Of a stretch of DNA of 64,000 bases, positions 33,947 to 43,161 are shown in pieces. A model generated the notes under the pieces. The model was not told where the DNA came from and did not search any database. It saw only the letters and a list, made by a program, of their open reading frames with translations. The stretch is from NCBI RefSeq assembly GCF_900188105.1, contig NZ_FZNP01000001.1:124001-188000 (forward strand). Reading direction: 5' to 3'. Made by a program: the position numbers and the translations under genes. Within the stretch, counting starts at the first letter, position 1. The number at the start of each line of letters is the position of its first letter. The stretch comes from Actinomadura mexicana (GTDB taxonomy: Bacteria; Actinomycetota; Actinomycetes; Streptosporangiales; Streptosporangiaceae).

Positions 33947-35218
33947 TCAGCAGTTGCCCTGGGCGGGCTTGCCCTCGAAGCGGTCGCCGAGGAAGTTCGT
34001 CACGTCCCCGGCGGCTCCCCAGTCGGTGGACAGGTGCTCCGCCGGGTAGGTGTTCTTCCACGTCGTGGTGATGCCGGCCTTGCAGTAGGCCTGGCGGGTG
34101 GCGTCCTCGGTCTCGTGCGGGATGATCTCCTCCAGCCAGCCGCGGTACTGGAACACCGGGAAGCCGATCTCGTACGCGGCGCCGGAGGACGGGGCGCCGA
34201 TGCCGACTCCGAGCTTCTGCCGGTCGACGACGTCTCCCCAGGTGACGCCGCCGGGGCCCGGCAGGGCGTAGATCTGCTCCAGCGACAGGCCGTCCTTGGA
34301 GAAGCTCTCGACCCTCGCGCCGAGGAAGACCGCGAGCGTCCCGTACAGGCAGTTGGACCCGACGTCCTTGATCGCCTGTGCGCCCCGGTCGTTCATCAGC
34401 TCGTCGAAGGGCATCTCCGGGTGGGCGGCGTGCAGGCCGACGAGCGCGTCGGCGAGGAAGCCCGCGAACAGGCTGCCGTTGAGCTGCCCGGCCGTCAGCT
34501 TCAGGTCGCCGGGCACGCCGCCCGCCGCCGCGCCGACGACCTTCAGCTCCGGCGCGTAGGACGAGGCGAGCTGCGCGCCCCACAGCGCGGCCGCGCCGCC
34601 CTCGGAGTAGCCGGAGATGCCGACCGCGCCGTCCGCGGCGAGCGTCCCGCCGGGGATGCGGCGCGACGTCCGGACGGCGTCGAGCAGCGCGTGCCCGGCG
34701 TTCGCGCCGACCATGTAGGTGTGGACCCGCCCGTCGAGGTACCCGGCGCCGTCGGTGGCGGCGACCGCGAAGCCCGCCTTCAGGAACAGCGTCAGGTTCG
34801 CGCCCTCGTACATGTCGACGTACTCGCCGGCGAGCTGCTTGGAGAAGGCGCACCGACCGCCGGAGCCGAGCGTGCCGGGGTTGAACGCGACGGTCGGGCG
34901 GGACCCGCCCTTCGTCCAGGCCGCGTCCGGGACGGCGACCGCCCCGGTCACCACGCTCCGGGCGCCCTTGGCGTCGGTCGAGACGTACCGGACCTTCCAC
35001 GCCTTCATCGGGACGTCGCCGGGGATGTTCGTCAGCTTCGCCGGGCGGCAGGCGAGCAGGTCCCCCGGGCTCCCCGTGACCGCCGCGGGCGGCGCCGCGT
35101 AGATCTCCGCGTCGGTGGCGTCGCAGCCGGAGGGCGCGGCGGCGGCCGGGGGCGCGGCGACGGGCACGGCGAGCGCCGCGCCGAGCGCCGCGGTGGTGAG
35201 CAGGCAGCGGAAGCGCAT
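33947..35218 (-). CDS. Secreted lipase (LIP family)
   Basis: A 423-residue secreted lipase. The signal peptide is MRFRCLLTTAALGAALAVPV through AAAA, with cleavage near residue 29. The nucleophile motif GYSEGG (about 205-210) and family features such as TVAFNPGTLG and AAGGVPGDL match actinobacterial/fungal secretory lipases. Cysteines at C32, near 58, near 124, near 290 and at the C-terminus (GNC) suggest disulfides. It is the first gene of the operon with the desaturase (50 bp) and ligase, so released external fatty acids may be the feedstock. ATG at 35218 follows TGGAGCG. Confidence 0.85.
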   Translation of the reverse strand: MRFRCLLTTAALGAALAVPVAAPPAAAAPSGCDATDAEIYAAPPAAVTGSPGDLLACRPAKLTNIPGDVPMKAWKVRYVSTDAKGARSVVTGAVAVPDAAWTKGGSRPTVAFNPGTLGSGGRCAFSKQLAGEYVDMYEGANLTLFLKAGFAVAATDGAGYLDGRVHTYMVGANAGHALLDAVRTSRRIPGGTLAADGAVGISGYSEGGAAALWGAQLASSYAPELKVVGAAAGGVPGDLKLTAGQLNGSLFAGFLADALVGLHAAHPEMPFDELMNDRGAQAIKDVGSNCLYGTLAVFLGARVESFSKDGLSLEQIYALPGPGGVTWGDVVDRQKLGVGIGAPSSGAAYEIGFPVFQYRGWLEEIIPHETEDATRQAYCKAGITTTWKNTYPAEHLSTDWGAAGDVTNFLGDRFEGKPAQGNC

Positions 35219-35329
35219 TCTCGCTCCAGGGGTGGACTGGAAACCGAATGCTGACGACTGTCTCCCACCCGGAGCGGCGCGCGGAATGAAGTCCTGTCAC
35301 ATGCCGGGACGCCGTTATTAGCACTCAAC
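35219..35329. promoter_or_regulatory. Promoter region of lipase-desaturase-ligase operon
   Basis: This gap separates the lipase start from the end of the MocR gene (both on the minus strand) and should carry the promoter of the lipid operon. The section at 35300-35335 is AT-richer (CCGTTATTAGCACTCAACTC). I see no clear hexamer pair. Confidence 0.35.
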
Positions 35330-36739
35330 TCAAGATCTGAGGAGGTCGGCCACCTTCCGGATCCCGTCCCGGATCGCGGTCTCGGTGAGGTCGCCGAAGC
35401 CGAGGACGAGCCGCGGCGGATCGGCCGCGCCGGACGCCCGGTAGGTGCTCATCCCGTACAGGCCGACCGACCGCCTGCGCGCCTCGGCGACGACGTGCCG
35501 CTCGTCGGTCCCGGCGGGCAGGTGCGCGACGGCGTGGAAACCCGCGGCCAGCCCGGTCAGCCGGACGGCGGGCGCGTGCTCGGCGAGGGCCGCCACGAGC
35601 GCCGCGCGGCGCTCGGCGTAGACGGGACGCATCCGGCGCAGGTGCCGCCCGTAGCGGCCGGACTCGATGAGCGCGGCGAGCGCGAGCTGGTCGAGGACGG
35701 GCGAGCCGCGGTCGGCGAGCCGCTTCTCCTCCGCCACCGGCCGGGTCAGCGCGGGCGGGCACAGGATCCAGCCGAGCCGGACGGCCGGGGCCAGCGACTT
35801 GCTGACCGTCCCGAGGCCGATGACGCGGCCGGGCGCGAGCCCCTGCACCGACCCGACGGGCTCCCGGTCGTAGCGGAACTCGGCGTCGTAGTCGTCCTCG
35901 ACGACGACCCCGTCCCGCTCGCACGCCCAGTCGGCGAGGGCGCGGCGCCGCTCGGGGGCCAGCACGACGCCGGTCGGCCACTGGTGCGCCGGGGTGACGA
36001 CGACCGCGCGGGCGCCGCTCGCGTCGAGCGCGTCCACGTCCAGCCCGAGGTCGTCCACCGGGACGGGCACCGCCTCGATCCCGGCGCGCCCCGCGGCGGC
36101 CATGGTCGCGCCGTCGCCGTGGCCGGGATCCTCGAACGCCACGCGGCGGACGCCCCGGCGGGCCAGGACGTGCAGCACGATGCCGAGCCCCTGGGCGAAG
36201 CCGCCGCAGACGACGATGTCCTCGGCCTCGGCGACCGCCGCGCGCACCCGCCGCAGGTGACCGGCGAGGACGTCCCGCAGGACGTCGCTGCCGCGCGGGT
36301 CACCGTAGCCGAGCGCCTCGTTCCGCACCGTCCGGGCGACCTCCCGCTGCGCCCACGACCAGTCGCCGCGCGGGAAGGACGCCAGGTCGGGCACGCCGGC
36401 GGCGAAGTCGACGCTGAGCCGGGACGCGTCCGGCCGCGCTGCGGGCGCCGGTTCGCCCTCGACGGCGCGGACGGACGCCACGCGGGTGGCCGACCCCGTC
36501 CGCGCGAACAGGTATCCCTCGGCGCTGAGCTGGCCGTAGCACTCCTGGACGAGACCGCGGGAGACGCCGAGCTGGCGGGCCAGCTCGCGGGAGGACGGCA
36601 GCCGCTCCCCCGCCTTCAGCCGTCCGGTGCAGATCGCGTCGCGCAGCGCGGTCTCCAGCTGCGAGCGCAGCGTCCCGGTCGCGTCCCGGTCCAGGGCCAG
36701 CAGCAGCTCCGGTGTCGAACCGGCCCACTCGATCGCCAT
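35330..36739 (-). CDS. MocR-type (GntR-aminotransferase) regulator
   Basis: A 469-residue fusion regulator. The GntR winged helix occupies about residues 15-85 (GERLPSSRELARQLGVSRG, VQECYGQLSAEGYL). A fold-type I aminotransferase-like domain follows, with EDDYDAEFRYDR and the PLP-lysine motif TVSKSLAPAVRLGW. MocR proteins bind PLP and regulate divergently placed genes; here the MFS transporter starts 41 bp away on the other strand, the classic arrangement. ATG at 36739 begins MAIEWAG, close to the domain. Ligand unknown. Confidence 0.92.
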   Translation of the reverse strand: MAIEWAGSTPELLLALDRDATGTLRSQLETALRDAICTGRLKAGERLPSSRELARQLGVSRGLVQECYGQLSAEGYLFARTGSATRVASVRAVEGEPAPAARPDASRLSVDFAAGVPDLASFPRGDWSWAQREVARTVRNEALGYGDPRGSDVLRDVLAGHLRRVRAAVAEAEDIVVCGGFAQGLGIVLHVLARRGVRRVAFEDPGHGDGATMAAAGRAGIEAVPVPVDDLGLDVDALDASGARAVVVTPAHQWPTGVVLAPERRRALADWACERDGVVVEDDYDAEFRYDREPVGSVQGLAPGRVIGLGTVSKSLAPAVRLGWILCPPALTRPVAEEKRLADRGSPVLDQLALAALIESGRYGRHLRRMRPVYAERRAALVAALAEHAPAVRLTGLAAGFHAVAHLPAGTDERHVVAEARRRSVGLYGMSTYRASGAADPPRLVLGFGDLTETAIRDGIRKVADLLRS

Positions 36740-36780
36740 GGAATTGGACCATATACGAGGCCGGATGCTCCCTTACGGTC
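36740..36780. promoter_or_regulatory. MocR/MFS divergent control region
   Basis: Only 41 bp separate the two starts. The AT-rich core TTGGACCATATA within this gap probably serves as overlapping promoter and operator. Confidence 0.5.
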
Positions 36781-37992
36781 ATGCCCATGAGCGAGACACA
36801 GGAGACACTGCCGTGTCCGAGCACCGTCCGGACCGCGCGGCCGCCGCTGGTCGGGCGGCACCTGGTGCTGGTGTTCGCGGCCGCCTTCACCACGCTGACG
36901 GGATTCTTCCTGCTGTTCTCGGTCGTACCGATGTACGCGGTGGACGGTGGCGCGGGCGGTGTCGGGGCGGGCGCCACCACGGGCGCGCTGATGCTGACGA
37001 CGGTGCTCGCCGAGCTCTCGCTGCCCCGGCTGCTCGACCGGTTCGGGCACCGGCGGGTGTTCACGGCGGGGATCGTGCTGCTCGGGGCGCCCTCGCTCGC
37101 GCTGCCGTTCTCCTCGTCCATGGCGACGATCACCGCGGTGAGCCTGGTGCGCGGCCTCGGCTTCGCGGTGGCCGTGGTGGTGACGGGCGCGCTGGTCGGG
37201 GCGCTCCTCCCGGCGGAGCGGCGCGGCGAGGGGATCGGGCTGTTCGGGGTCGTGGCCGGGGTCCCGTCGCTGCTCGCGCTGCCGCTCGGGGTGTGGCTGG
37301 CGGGCGAGGTCGGCTACACGCCGGTGTTCGTCGCGGGCTCGGTGGCCTCGCTGGCCGCGCTGGCGGCGCTGCCCGGCCTGCCGCGCAGGATCACCGGCCC
37401 GACCTCCCCGGCACCGGCCCCTGAGCGGCCCTTCGGCATCGTCGCGGGACTGCGGTCGGCGGCGCTGGTGCGTCCGGCCGTCGCGTTCGCGTCGACCGCG
37501 ATGGCGGCGGGCATCCTGGTCACGTTCCTGCCCGACGCCGTCCCCGGCGGGGTCGCGGCGGCGGCGCTGTTCGTCCAGCCGGCGGCCGCCACGCTCTCCC
37601 GCTGGTGGGCGGGGCGGATCGGGGACCGGCACGGCGCCGCGCGGCTCCTCCTGCCCGCCCTGGCCGTCTCCGCGTCCGGCATCGCCCTGCTGACCCTGGC
37701 GCCGAACACGGTCGCCGTCCTCGCCGCCATGGTGGTGTTCGGCGCGGGCTTCGGCGTCACGCAGAACGCGAGCATGGCCATGATGTTCGAGCGGGCGCCC
37801 GCGTCCGGCTACGGCACGGTCAGCGCACTGTGGAACATCGGCTACGACGGCGGTATGGGCGTCGGCGGCGCCGCGTTCGGCCTCGCCGCCGCGGCGACCG
37901 GCTACCCGGCCGCCTTCGCCCTGACGGCCGCCGTGATGGTCCTGGCCCTCCCCCTGGCGTTCTCCCGCCGCCCCGGCTCCCGCCGCTCCTAA
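36781..37992 (+). CDS. MFS transporter
   Basis: A 403-residue major facilitator superfamily protein with 12 predicted helices. The signature LLDRFGHRR lies between helices 2 and 3, a GRIGDRHGA loop in the second half, and a hydrophilic centre (RRITGPTSPAPAPERPF). It lacks a long N-terminal domain. ATG at 36781; an in-frame ATG at 36787 is equally possible. Probably a small-molecule exporter under control of the divergent MocR regulator. Substrate unknown. Confidence 0.88.
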   Translation: MPMSETQETLPCPSTVRTARPPLVGRHLVLVFAAAFTTLTGFFLLFSVVPMYAVDGGAGGVGAGATTGALMLTTVLAELSLPRLLDRFGHRRVFTAGIVLLGAPSLALPFSSSMATITAVSLVRGLGFAVAVVVTGALVGALLPAERRGEGIGLFGVVAGVPSLLALPLGVWLAGEVGYTPVFVAGSVASLAALAALPGLPRRITGPTSPAPAPERPFGIVAGLRSAALVRPAVAFASTAMAAGILVTFLPDAVPGGVAAAALFVQPAAATLSRWWAGRIGDRHGAARLLLPALAVSASGIALLTLAPNTVAVLAAMVVFGAGFGVTQNASMAMMFERAPASGYGTVSALWNIGYDGGMGVGGAAFGLAAAATGYPAAFALTAAVMVLALPLAFSRRPGSRRS

Positions 37993-40967
37993 CCGAGGCG
38001 GGCCGCGATCCGGTCGACGTCGCCGCGCTCCGCCGCGGGCAGCGGCGCGCCGGCGGCCGCCCGGGCCCGCGACGCGGCGGCCAGCGCCCGCGCGGCCTCC
38101 GCGCGGCGGCCGGCGAGGGAGAGCGCACCGGCCATGCCCTCCTGCGCGAGCGCGACCGCGCGGGGGTGGCCGGTGGCGCGGGCCGCCGCCAGGCCCTCGG
38201 TGTGCAGGTCGAGCGCCCGTCCGGCGTCGCCCCGCAGTTCGGCGATGAACCCCAGCTCGGCCAGGAGGAAGGCCAGGCCGGGCGCGCCGTCGACGTCGCG
38301 GCACCAGCCGAGCCAGCGGCGCAGGATCGCCTCGGCCTCGCCCAGGCGCCCGCGCCTGCGCGCCGCGAGGGCGAGGCCGATCTCGGCGAAGTGCTCCATC
38401 CGGCGGTGCGACTGGCGGACGGCCAGCCGGCGGCCGCGCTCGTGCAGGTCGTCGGCGCCGTCGAGGTCGCCTTCGAGCAGGGCGACGCGGCCGAGGCGGG
38501 CCAGCCGGCCGGACGCCTCCGCCCAGAGCCCGAGCTCCTCGGCGTCGCGCAGTCCGCGCTCGTGGAGGTCCCGCGCGCGGGCGTAGTCGCCGGTCACCTC
38601 CGCGAGCAGGCCGAGCGTCTCGGTGGCCTGGAGCCGTCCCCACCGGTCGCCCGCCGCGCCGAACAGCCGCAGGGCCCGCTCGCCGTCGCGCCGGGCCCGG
38701 GCGAGGTCACCGCCCGACAGCGCCTGCCCGGCCCGCACGGCGAGCGCCGCCGCCTCGCCCCAGCCGTCTGCGCGGGCGCGGAACCCGTCGAGCGCGCGGG
38801 CCGTGAGCTCGTCGATCGGCCCCAGGTCCCCGAACCCTCCCCGGACGAATCCGAGGAACCAGTGCGCCCACGGGTCGCCGTCGGCGGCGAGGGCCTCGCG
38901 GACGCGCTCGTCGCGGTCCGCGCCGTCGCCGTCCAGCATGGCGAACCCGGTGCGCCAGGTCCGCGCCCGCGCCGCGGACGCCGGGTCCGCCGCGCCCGGC
39001 ACGGCGAGCGCCCGCTCGAACGCCCGGCGCGCCTCGCCGGCGCGACCCCACAGGAACCAGGCCCAGCCCATCGCGTTGACCAGCCGCAGCGCGAGGCCGG
39101 CGTCCCCGGCCCGGACGGCGCCGTCCAGAGCGGCCCGCAGGTTGCCGGTCTCCGCGCGCAGCCGCCGCAGGGCGTCGCGCTGCCCCGGACCGCGCAGGTC
39201 GGCGCGTTCGGCCAGGCGGATGTAGTACCTGGCATGGCGGCGGCGCACCCGCTCGTCCTCGCCCGCCTCCCGGAGCCGCTCGGCGCCGTACGCGGCGACC
39301 GTTTCGAGGAGCCGGTACCGCGGCCCCTCCCCGGCCACGACGAGCGACCGGTCGACGAGGCCCGCGAGCGTCTCGACGTCGGCGCCGCAGACCGCCTCGG
39401 CCGCGTCGAGGGTGCAGCCGCCCGCGTGGACCGCCAGCCGCCGCAGCACCGCCCGCCGGCGCTCGTCCAGGGGCTCCCAGCTCCAGTCGACCAGGGCGCG
39501 GAGCGTCCGCTGCCGGGGCGGGGCGTCCCGCGCGCCGGACGACAGCAGCCGGAAGCGGTCGTCCAGCCGCTCGGCCAGGCCGGCGAGGCCGAGCGCCCGG
39601 ACCCGCGTCGCCGCCAGTTCCAGTGCCAGTGGGACGCCGTCGAGCCGGTCGCAGATCGCGGCGATCGGCTCGGCGTTCCCGGGTCCGGGCGCGATGCCCG
39701 CCCGCGCGGCGAGCAGGGCGGCGGCGGCCGCGGCCTCCAGCGGCGGGACGGTCCACAGCCGCTCCCCCGAGATCGCGAGCGGCTCCCGGCTCGTGGCGAG
39801 GATCCGCAGGTCCGCGACGTCCCGCAGCAGCGCCGCCGCCAGCCGCGCCACCGGTTCGGCCACGTGCTCGCAGTTGTCGAGAACCAGCAGCGCCCGCCTG
39901 CCGCCCAGCGCCTCGCCCAGCCGCGCGACCGGTCCGCCGCCGGAGCCCGCGTCGTCGCGGAGCCCGAGCACCCCGGCGGTGAACGACGCCGCGTCGTCGG
40001 CGGACGCGCCCGCCTCCAGCCCCTCGTCGAGCCGCACGAGCCACACCTCGCCCGGGTCGCGCAGGGCGCGCGCGACCGCCACCGCGAGCCGGGTCTTGCC
40101 CACCCCGCCCATCCCGTGCAGCGTCACGAGCCGCGACTCCTCCAGCAGCGCGGTCAGCTCCCGGACGGCCGCGTCCCGGCCGATGAGGGGCGCCACGTCG
40201 GCCGGCAGGTTGCCGCGCCGCGCTCCATCGACCGACGGGTCGCCGCGGAGCATGGACGCGTGCAGGGCCGCCAGCGCGGGCGAGGGGTCCAGGCCAAGGT
40301 CGTCGCGCAGCCGGACGCGCAGGTCGTCGTAGGCCGCGAGGGCCTCGGCGGGACGGCCCGCGCGGTAGAGGGCCCGCATGTGCGCCGCGCGCAGCCGCTC
40401 CCGGAACGGGTGTTCCCGCACCAGTCCGCGCAGCTCGGCCGCCAGCGCCGCGTCCTCGCCCAGCTCAAGGCGGGCCTCGGCGCGCCCCTCCAGGGCCGCG
40501 AGGCGCAGTTCGTCCAAACGGGCGATCTCGGGGGCGGCGAACGGCGCGTCGGCGAAGTCGGCGAACGCGGGGCCGCGCCAGAGCGCCAGCGCTTCGCCGA
40601 ACCGCGCGGCGCGGGCGGCCGGGTCGGGTTCGTCCGCCGCCCGCCCGGCGAGGTCCGCGAAGTCGAGCGCGTCGGTCCGCGCTGCCAGCCGGTAGCCGGG
40701 CGGGCGGGTCTCGACCAGTGCCCGGGCGCCCGGTTCGGCGTCCTCCAGCGTCCGGCGCAGCTGGGAGACGCGCGCCCGCAGCGTCGCCGGCGGATCGGCG
40801 GGCAGCGCGTCGCCCCACAGGTCGTCGATGAGCCGGTCGGCGGGGACGGCGCGTCCGGCGTGCGCGAGGAGACCGGCCAGCAGCGTCCGCACCTTCCGGT
40901 CCGGGACCGGGACCGGGCGACCGTCCCCGGTCCGCACCTCCATCGGACCGAGGACCCCGAAGCGCAT
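37989..40967 (-). CDS. SARP/AfsR-like regulator with BTAD, NB-ARC and TPR domains
   Basis: A 992-residue regulator of the large-SARP class. Residues 1-95 are an OmpR-like winged helix (MRFGVLGPMEVRTGDG, LPADPPATLRARVSQLRR), then a BTAD domain to about 245, then an NB-ARC-type ATPase with P-loop GMGGVGKTRLA, ALLVLDNCEHVAEP as Walker B and ILATSREPL. The C-terminal third is TPR-like repeats (ALRLFGAAGDRWGRLQATETLGLLAE and others). Such proteins activate secondary-metabolite or stress genes. It is divergent from the imine-reductase-like gene 79 bp away, a likely target. Its stop overlaps the MFS end by 4 bp. Confidence 0.92.
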   Translation of the reverse strand: MRFGVLGPMEVRTGDGRPVPVPDRKVRTLLAGLLAHAGRAVPADRLIDDLWGDALPADPPATLRARVSQLRRTLEDAEPGARALVETRPPGYRLAARTDALDFADLAGRAADEPDPAARAARFGEALALWRGPAFADFADAPFAAPEIARLDELRLAALEGRAEARLELGEDAALAAELRGLVREHPFRERLRAAHMRALYRAGRPAEALAAYDDLRVRLRDDLGLDPSPALAALHASMLRGDPSVDGARRGNLPADVAPLIGRDAAVRELTALLEESRLVTLHGMGGVGKTRLAVAVARALRDPGEVWLVRLDEGLEAGASADDAASFTAGVLGLRDDAGSGGGPVARLGEALGGRRALLVLDNCEHVAEPVARLAAALLRDVADLRILATSREPLAISGERLWTVPPLEAAAAAALLAARAGIAPGPGNAEPIAAICDRLDGVPLALELAATRVRALGLAGLAERLDDRFRLLSSGARDAPPRQRTLRALVDWSWEPLDERRRAVLRRLAVHAGGCTLDAAEAVCGADVETLAGLVDRSLVVAGEGPRYRLLETVAAYGAERLREAGEDERVRRRHARYYIRLAERADLRGPGQRDALRRLRAETGNLRAALDGAVRAGDAGLALRLVNAMGWAWFLWGRAGEARRAFERALAVPGAADPASAARARTWRTGFAMLDGDGADRDERVREALAADGDPWAHWFLGFVRGGFGDLGPIDELTARALDGFRARADGWGEAAALAVRAGQALSGGDLARARRDGERALRLFGAAGDRWGRLQATETLGLLAEVTGDYARARDLHERGLRDAEELGLWAEASGRLARLGRVALLEGDLDGADDLHERGRRLAVRQSHRRMEHFAEIGLALAARRRGRLGEAEAILRRWLGWCRDVDGAPGLAFLLAELGFIAELRGDAGRALDLHTEGLAAARATGHPRAVALAQEGMAGALSLAGRRAEAARALAAASRARAAAGAPLPAAERGDVDRIAARLG

Positions 40968-41045
40968 GCACCCACCGTAATGCGGCCCGAACCTTTCCCG
41001 AACCCGCCCGCCGCAGGCTGGAGCCCCACGAAGGAGAGGATCGAC

Positions 41046-41912
41046 ATGACGACGACTTCCGTGACCGTGCTCGGGCTGGGGCTGATGGGCAGCGCGCTCG
41101 CCGAGGCACTGCTGGAGGACGGGCGGACCGTGACCGTCTGGAACCGTTCGCGCGCCAAGGCCGAGCCGCTCGTGGCCAAGGGCGCGGTGGAGGCGGACAG
41201 CGCCGCGGCGGCGATCTCGGCGAGCCCGCTGGTGGTCGTGTGCCTGTCCGTGTACGCCAACGCCGAGGAGATCCTCGCCGGCGGCGCGGCGGCCGGACGC
41301 ACGATCGTCCAGCTCACCAACGGGACGCCCCGGCAGGCGCGCGCCCTGGCCGGCCGCGCCGCCGGGCTCGGCGCCCGGTACGTGGACGGCGGGATCATGG
41401 CCGTCCCGCCGATGATCGGGCGGCCGGAGGCGCTGATCCTCTACAGCGGCGACGAGGAGGCGTTCGAGGAGCACCGCGAGACGCTCGCGGTGCTGGGACG
41501 GCCGGAGTTCCTCGGCACCGACCCGGGTCTCGCGCCGCTGTTCGACCTGGCCCTGCTGGACGCCATGTACGGCTTGTTCGCCGGCTTCCAGCACGCCTTC
41601 GCGCTCGTCCGGTCGGAGAAGGTCGCGGCCACGGACTTCGCGCCGATGGCCACGGCGTGGCTGACCGCGATGCTGGGCGCGCTCCCCGACCAGGCCCGCG
41701 CCGTCGAGGCGGGCGACTTCGCCACCAGCGTCTCCAGCGTCGCGACCAGCCAGGTGGCGTTCCCCGGCCTGATCGAGATGTGCCGCGACCAGGGCGTGGA
41801 CCCCGGGTACCTGCTCCCCCTGCGGGACCTGCTCGACCGTGCGGTGCAGGAGGGCCACGGCGAGGACGGCCTCGCCCGCCTGATCACTCTCCTGGAGCGC
41901 CCCGCGCGGTAG
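41046..41912 (+). CDS. Imine-reductase-like NAD(P)-dependent oxidoreductase
   Basis: A 288-residue enzyme with an N-terminal Rossmann fold (VTVLGLGLMGSAL, glycines 10-15; WNRSRAKAE, whose NRS-x-x-K favours NADPH) and a helical C-terminal dimer domain. The interdomain helix FDLALLDAMYGLFAGFQHAF and the tail VQEGHGEDGLARLITLL match imine reductases rather than classical beta-hydroxyacid dehydrogenases; the usual catalytic Lys of the latter is absent. The Asp in LLDAMYG may be the proton donor typical of R-type IREDs (inference). ATG at 41046 has GGAGAGGA upstream. Divergent from the SARP regulator. Confidence 0.8.
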   Translation: MTTTSVTVLGLGLMGSALAEALLEDGRTVTVWNRSRAKAEPLVAKGAVEADSAAAAISASPLVVVCLSVYANAEEILAGGAAAGRTIVQLTNGTPRQARALAGRAAGLGARYVDGGIMAVPPMIGRPEALILYSGDEEAFEEHRETLAVLGRPEFLGTDPGLAPLFDLALLDAMYGLFAGFQHAFALVRSEKVAATDFAPMATAWLTAMLGALPDQARAVEAGDFATSVSSVATSQVAFPGLIEMCRDQGVDPGYLLPLRDLLDRAVQEGHGEDGLARLITLLERPAR

Positions 41913-42709
41913 CCGCCCACCTGCGGCACCCCCGCCGACCACCAGATCGCCGAGGGCATGCTGCTGCGGTTCGGCCAGCGGCTCACCGCCACCGAGGTCT
42001 ACCAGCTCGGACGGTACGGGCAGATCACCGTCTCCGCGGGCGGCCGCCTCTTCCAGCCGACCGACGGGTGAGGCACCCCTACCCGGGGACGGATGAGATC
42101 CACGTCGCGCTCGTCTACCGGCCGTCGAAGGTCACGCCGGTCGGCGGCGCGCGCTCGTCGCAGGACCCGGTGTTCGACCGCCCGCCGCTGGTCCAGACGT
42201 TCCGCCCCCGGGCGGGCGGAACGGCGTTCACCATGATCGTCAACCACCTCAAGTCGAAGGGCTGCGGCGACGCCACCGGCCCCGACCAGGACCAGGGCGA
42301 CGGCCAGGGCTGCTACAACGCCCGCCGCGTGTCCCAGGCCGAGGCGGTCGCCGCGCTCGCGGCGGGCGTGCCGAACCCGCTCGTCGTCGGCGACCTCAAC
42401 GCCTACACCGCCGAGGACCCGGTGAAGGCGCTCACCGGCGCAGGGCTCCTCGGGCAGACGCAGCGGTTCGTCCGCCCGGGCCAGCGGTACAGCTACGTGT
42501 TCGGCGGGCAGTCGGGCGAGATGGACCACGCGCTCGCGGGCAGGGCGCTGTCGCGGCGCGTGACCGGCGCGACGATCTGGCACATCAACGGCGACGAGCC
42601 GGTGTTCCTCGACTACAACACCGAGTTCAACCCGCCCGCGTTCTACCGGCCGGACGCGTTCCGCTCCTCCGACCACGACCCCGTTCTGCTCGGCCTCGAC
42701 CTGCGCTGA
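41913..42709 (+). pseudogene. Decayed ExeM/NucH-like secreted nuclease
   Basis: Two pieces of one endonuclease/exonuclease/phosphatase-fold nuclease. Right after the reductase stop, one frame reads AEGMLLRFGQRLTATEVYQL then GRYGQITVSAGGRLFQPTDG and stops at 42071; these are conserved blocks from the middle of ExeM-type proteins. From 42068 another frame reads [35 protein letters not shown] and the final [11 protein letters not shown], which are the EEP catalytic blocks. The region normally linking these pieces (probably more than 100 residues, including the first metal ligands) is missing, as is the 5' part with signal peptide. The 3' piece could still be made as a 213-residue fragment from GTG 42068. 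Confidence 0.8.
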
Positions 42710-42720
42710 GCCGTTCCCCC

Positions 42721-42752
42721 GGGCCGGCCGCCGGAGAAGGGGCGGCCGGCCC
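42721..42752 (+). terminator. 12-bp stem hairpin after nuclease remnant
   Basis: GGGCCGGCCGCC (42721-42732) pairs perfectly with GGCGGCCGGCCC (42741-42752) around an 8-base loop. It lies 12 bp after the stop and is the clearest terminator in the window. Confidence 0.75.
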
Positions 42753-42777
42753 CCTCGCGCGGCAGGGTCACCGAGCG

Positions 42778-42783
42778 TATGAT
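42778..42783 (+). promoter_or_regulatory. -10 hexamer TATGAT for the small membrane protein
   Basis: TATGAT differs from consensus in one base and lies 31 bp before the ATG at 42815. It overlaps an upstream in-frame ATG (42779), which argues against that start. No good -35 is seen. Confidence 0.4.
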
Positions 42784-42814
42784 CCAGGTCACATTCCTAA
42801 AGATCGGTGCGCTC

Positions 42815-43123
42815 ATGACCGAAGCCGTGTCCGGCGCCGACCCCGCCTCGGCGCCCGCTCCCCGACTCGCGTTCGGCATCGGCCCGGACGGGACCTACAC
42901 CCGGTTCGGACAGGCCGTCGCCTTCGTCCTCGGCCTCCTCACGACGTTCGTGTTCCTGCCGCTCACCGTGGTCGGCGCCCTCCTGTACACCCGTGCCGAG
43001 ACCCGGTTCGGGGAGGACCCCGCGCGGGCCCGCACGCTGGCGAACTGGTCGTGGCTCAGCATCACGGCCCCGATCCTGATCGCGGTCGTCGCCGTCGCCG
43101 CCGTGGCCGCGCTGAAGGGCTAG
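42815..43123 (+). CDS. Small two-helix membrane protein
   Basis: A 102-residue hypothetical protein with a 25-residue hydrophilic start (including [15 protein letters not shown]), a first hydrophobic helix ([19 protein letters not shown]), a charged loop with [14 protein letters not shown], and a second helix ([20 protein letters not shown] approximately). No family is recognised. ATG at 42815 is preferred over 42779, which lies in a -10 element. It follows a terminator and precedes the flavin oxidoreductase by 38 bp, so the two could be co-transcribed. Confidence 0.65.
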   Translation: MTEAVSGADPASAPAPRLAFGIGPDGTYTRFGQAVAFVLGLLTTFVFLPLTVVGALLYTRAETRFGEDPARARTLANWSWLSITAPILIAVVAVAAVAALKG

Positions 43124-43161
43124 CGGGAAGAGGACCGGCCCGGGACGGGTTGGCACACGGT

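Noticed and set aside
42779..42814. ATG at 42779 as start of the small membrane protein
   Set aside because: It falls within a near-consensus -10 hexamer and lacks a ribosome binding site; the later ATG is more plausible.
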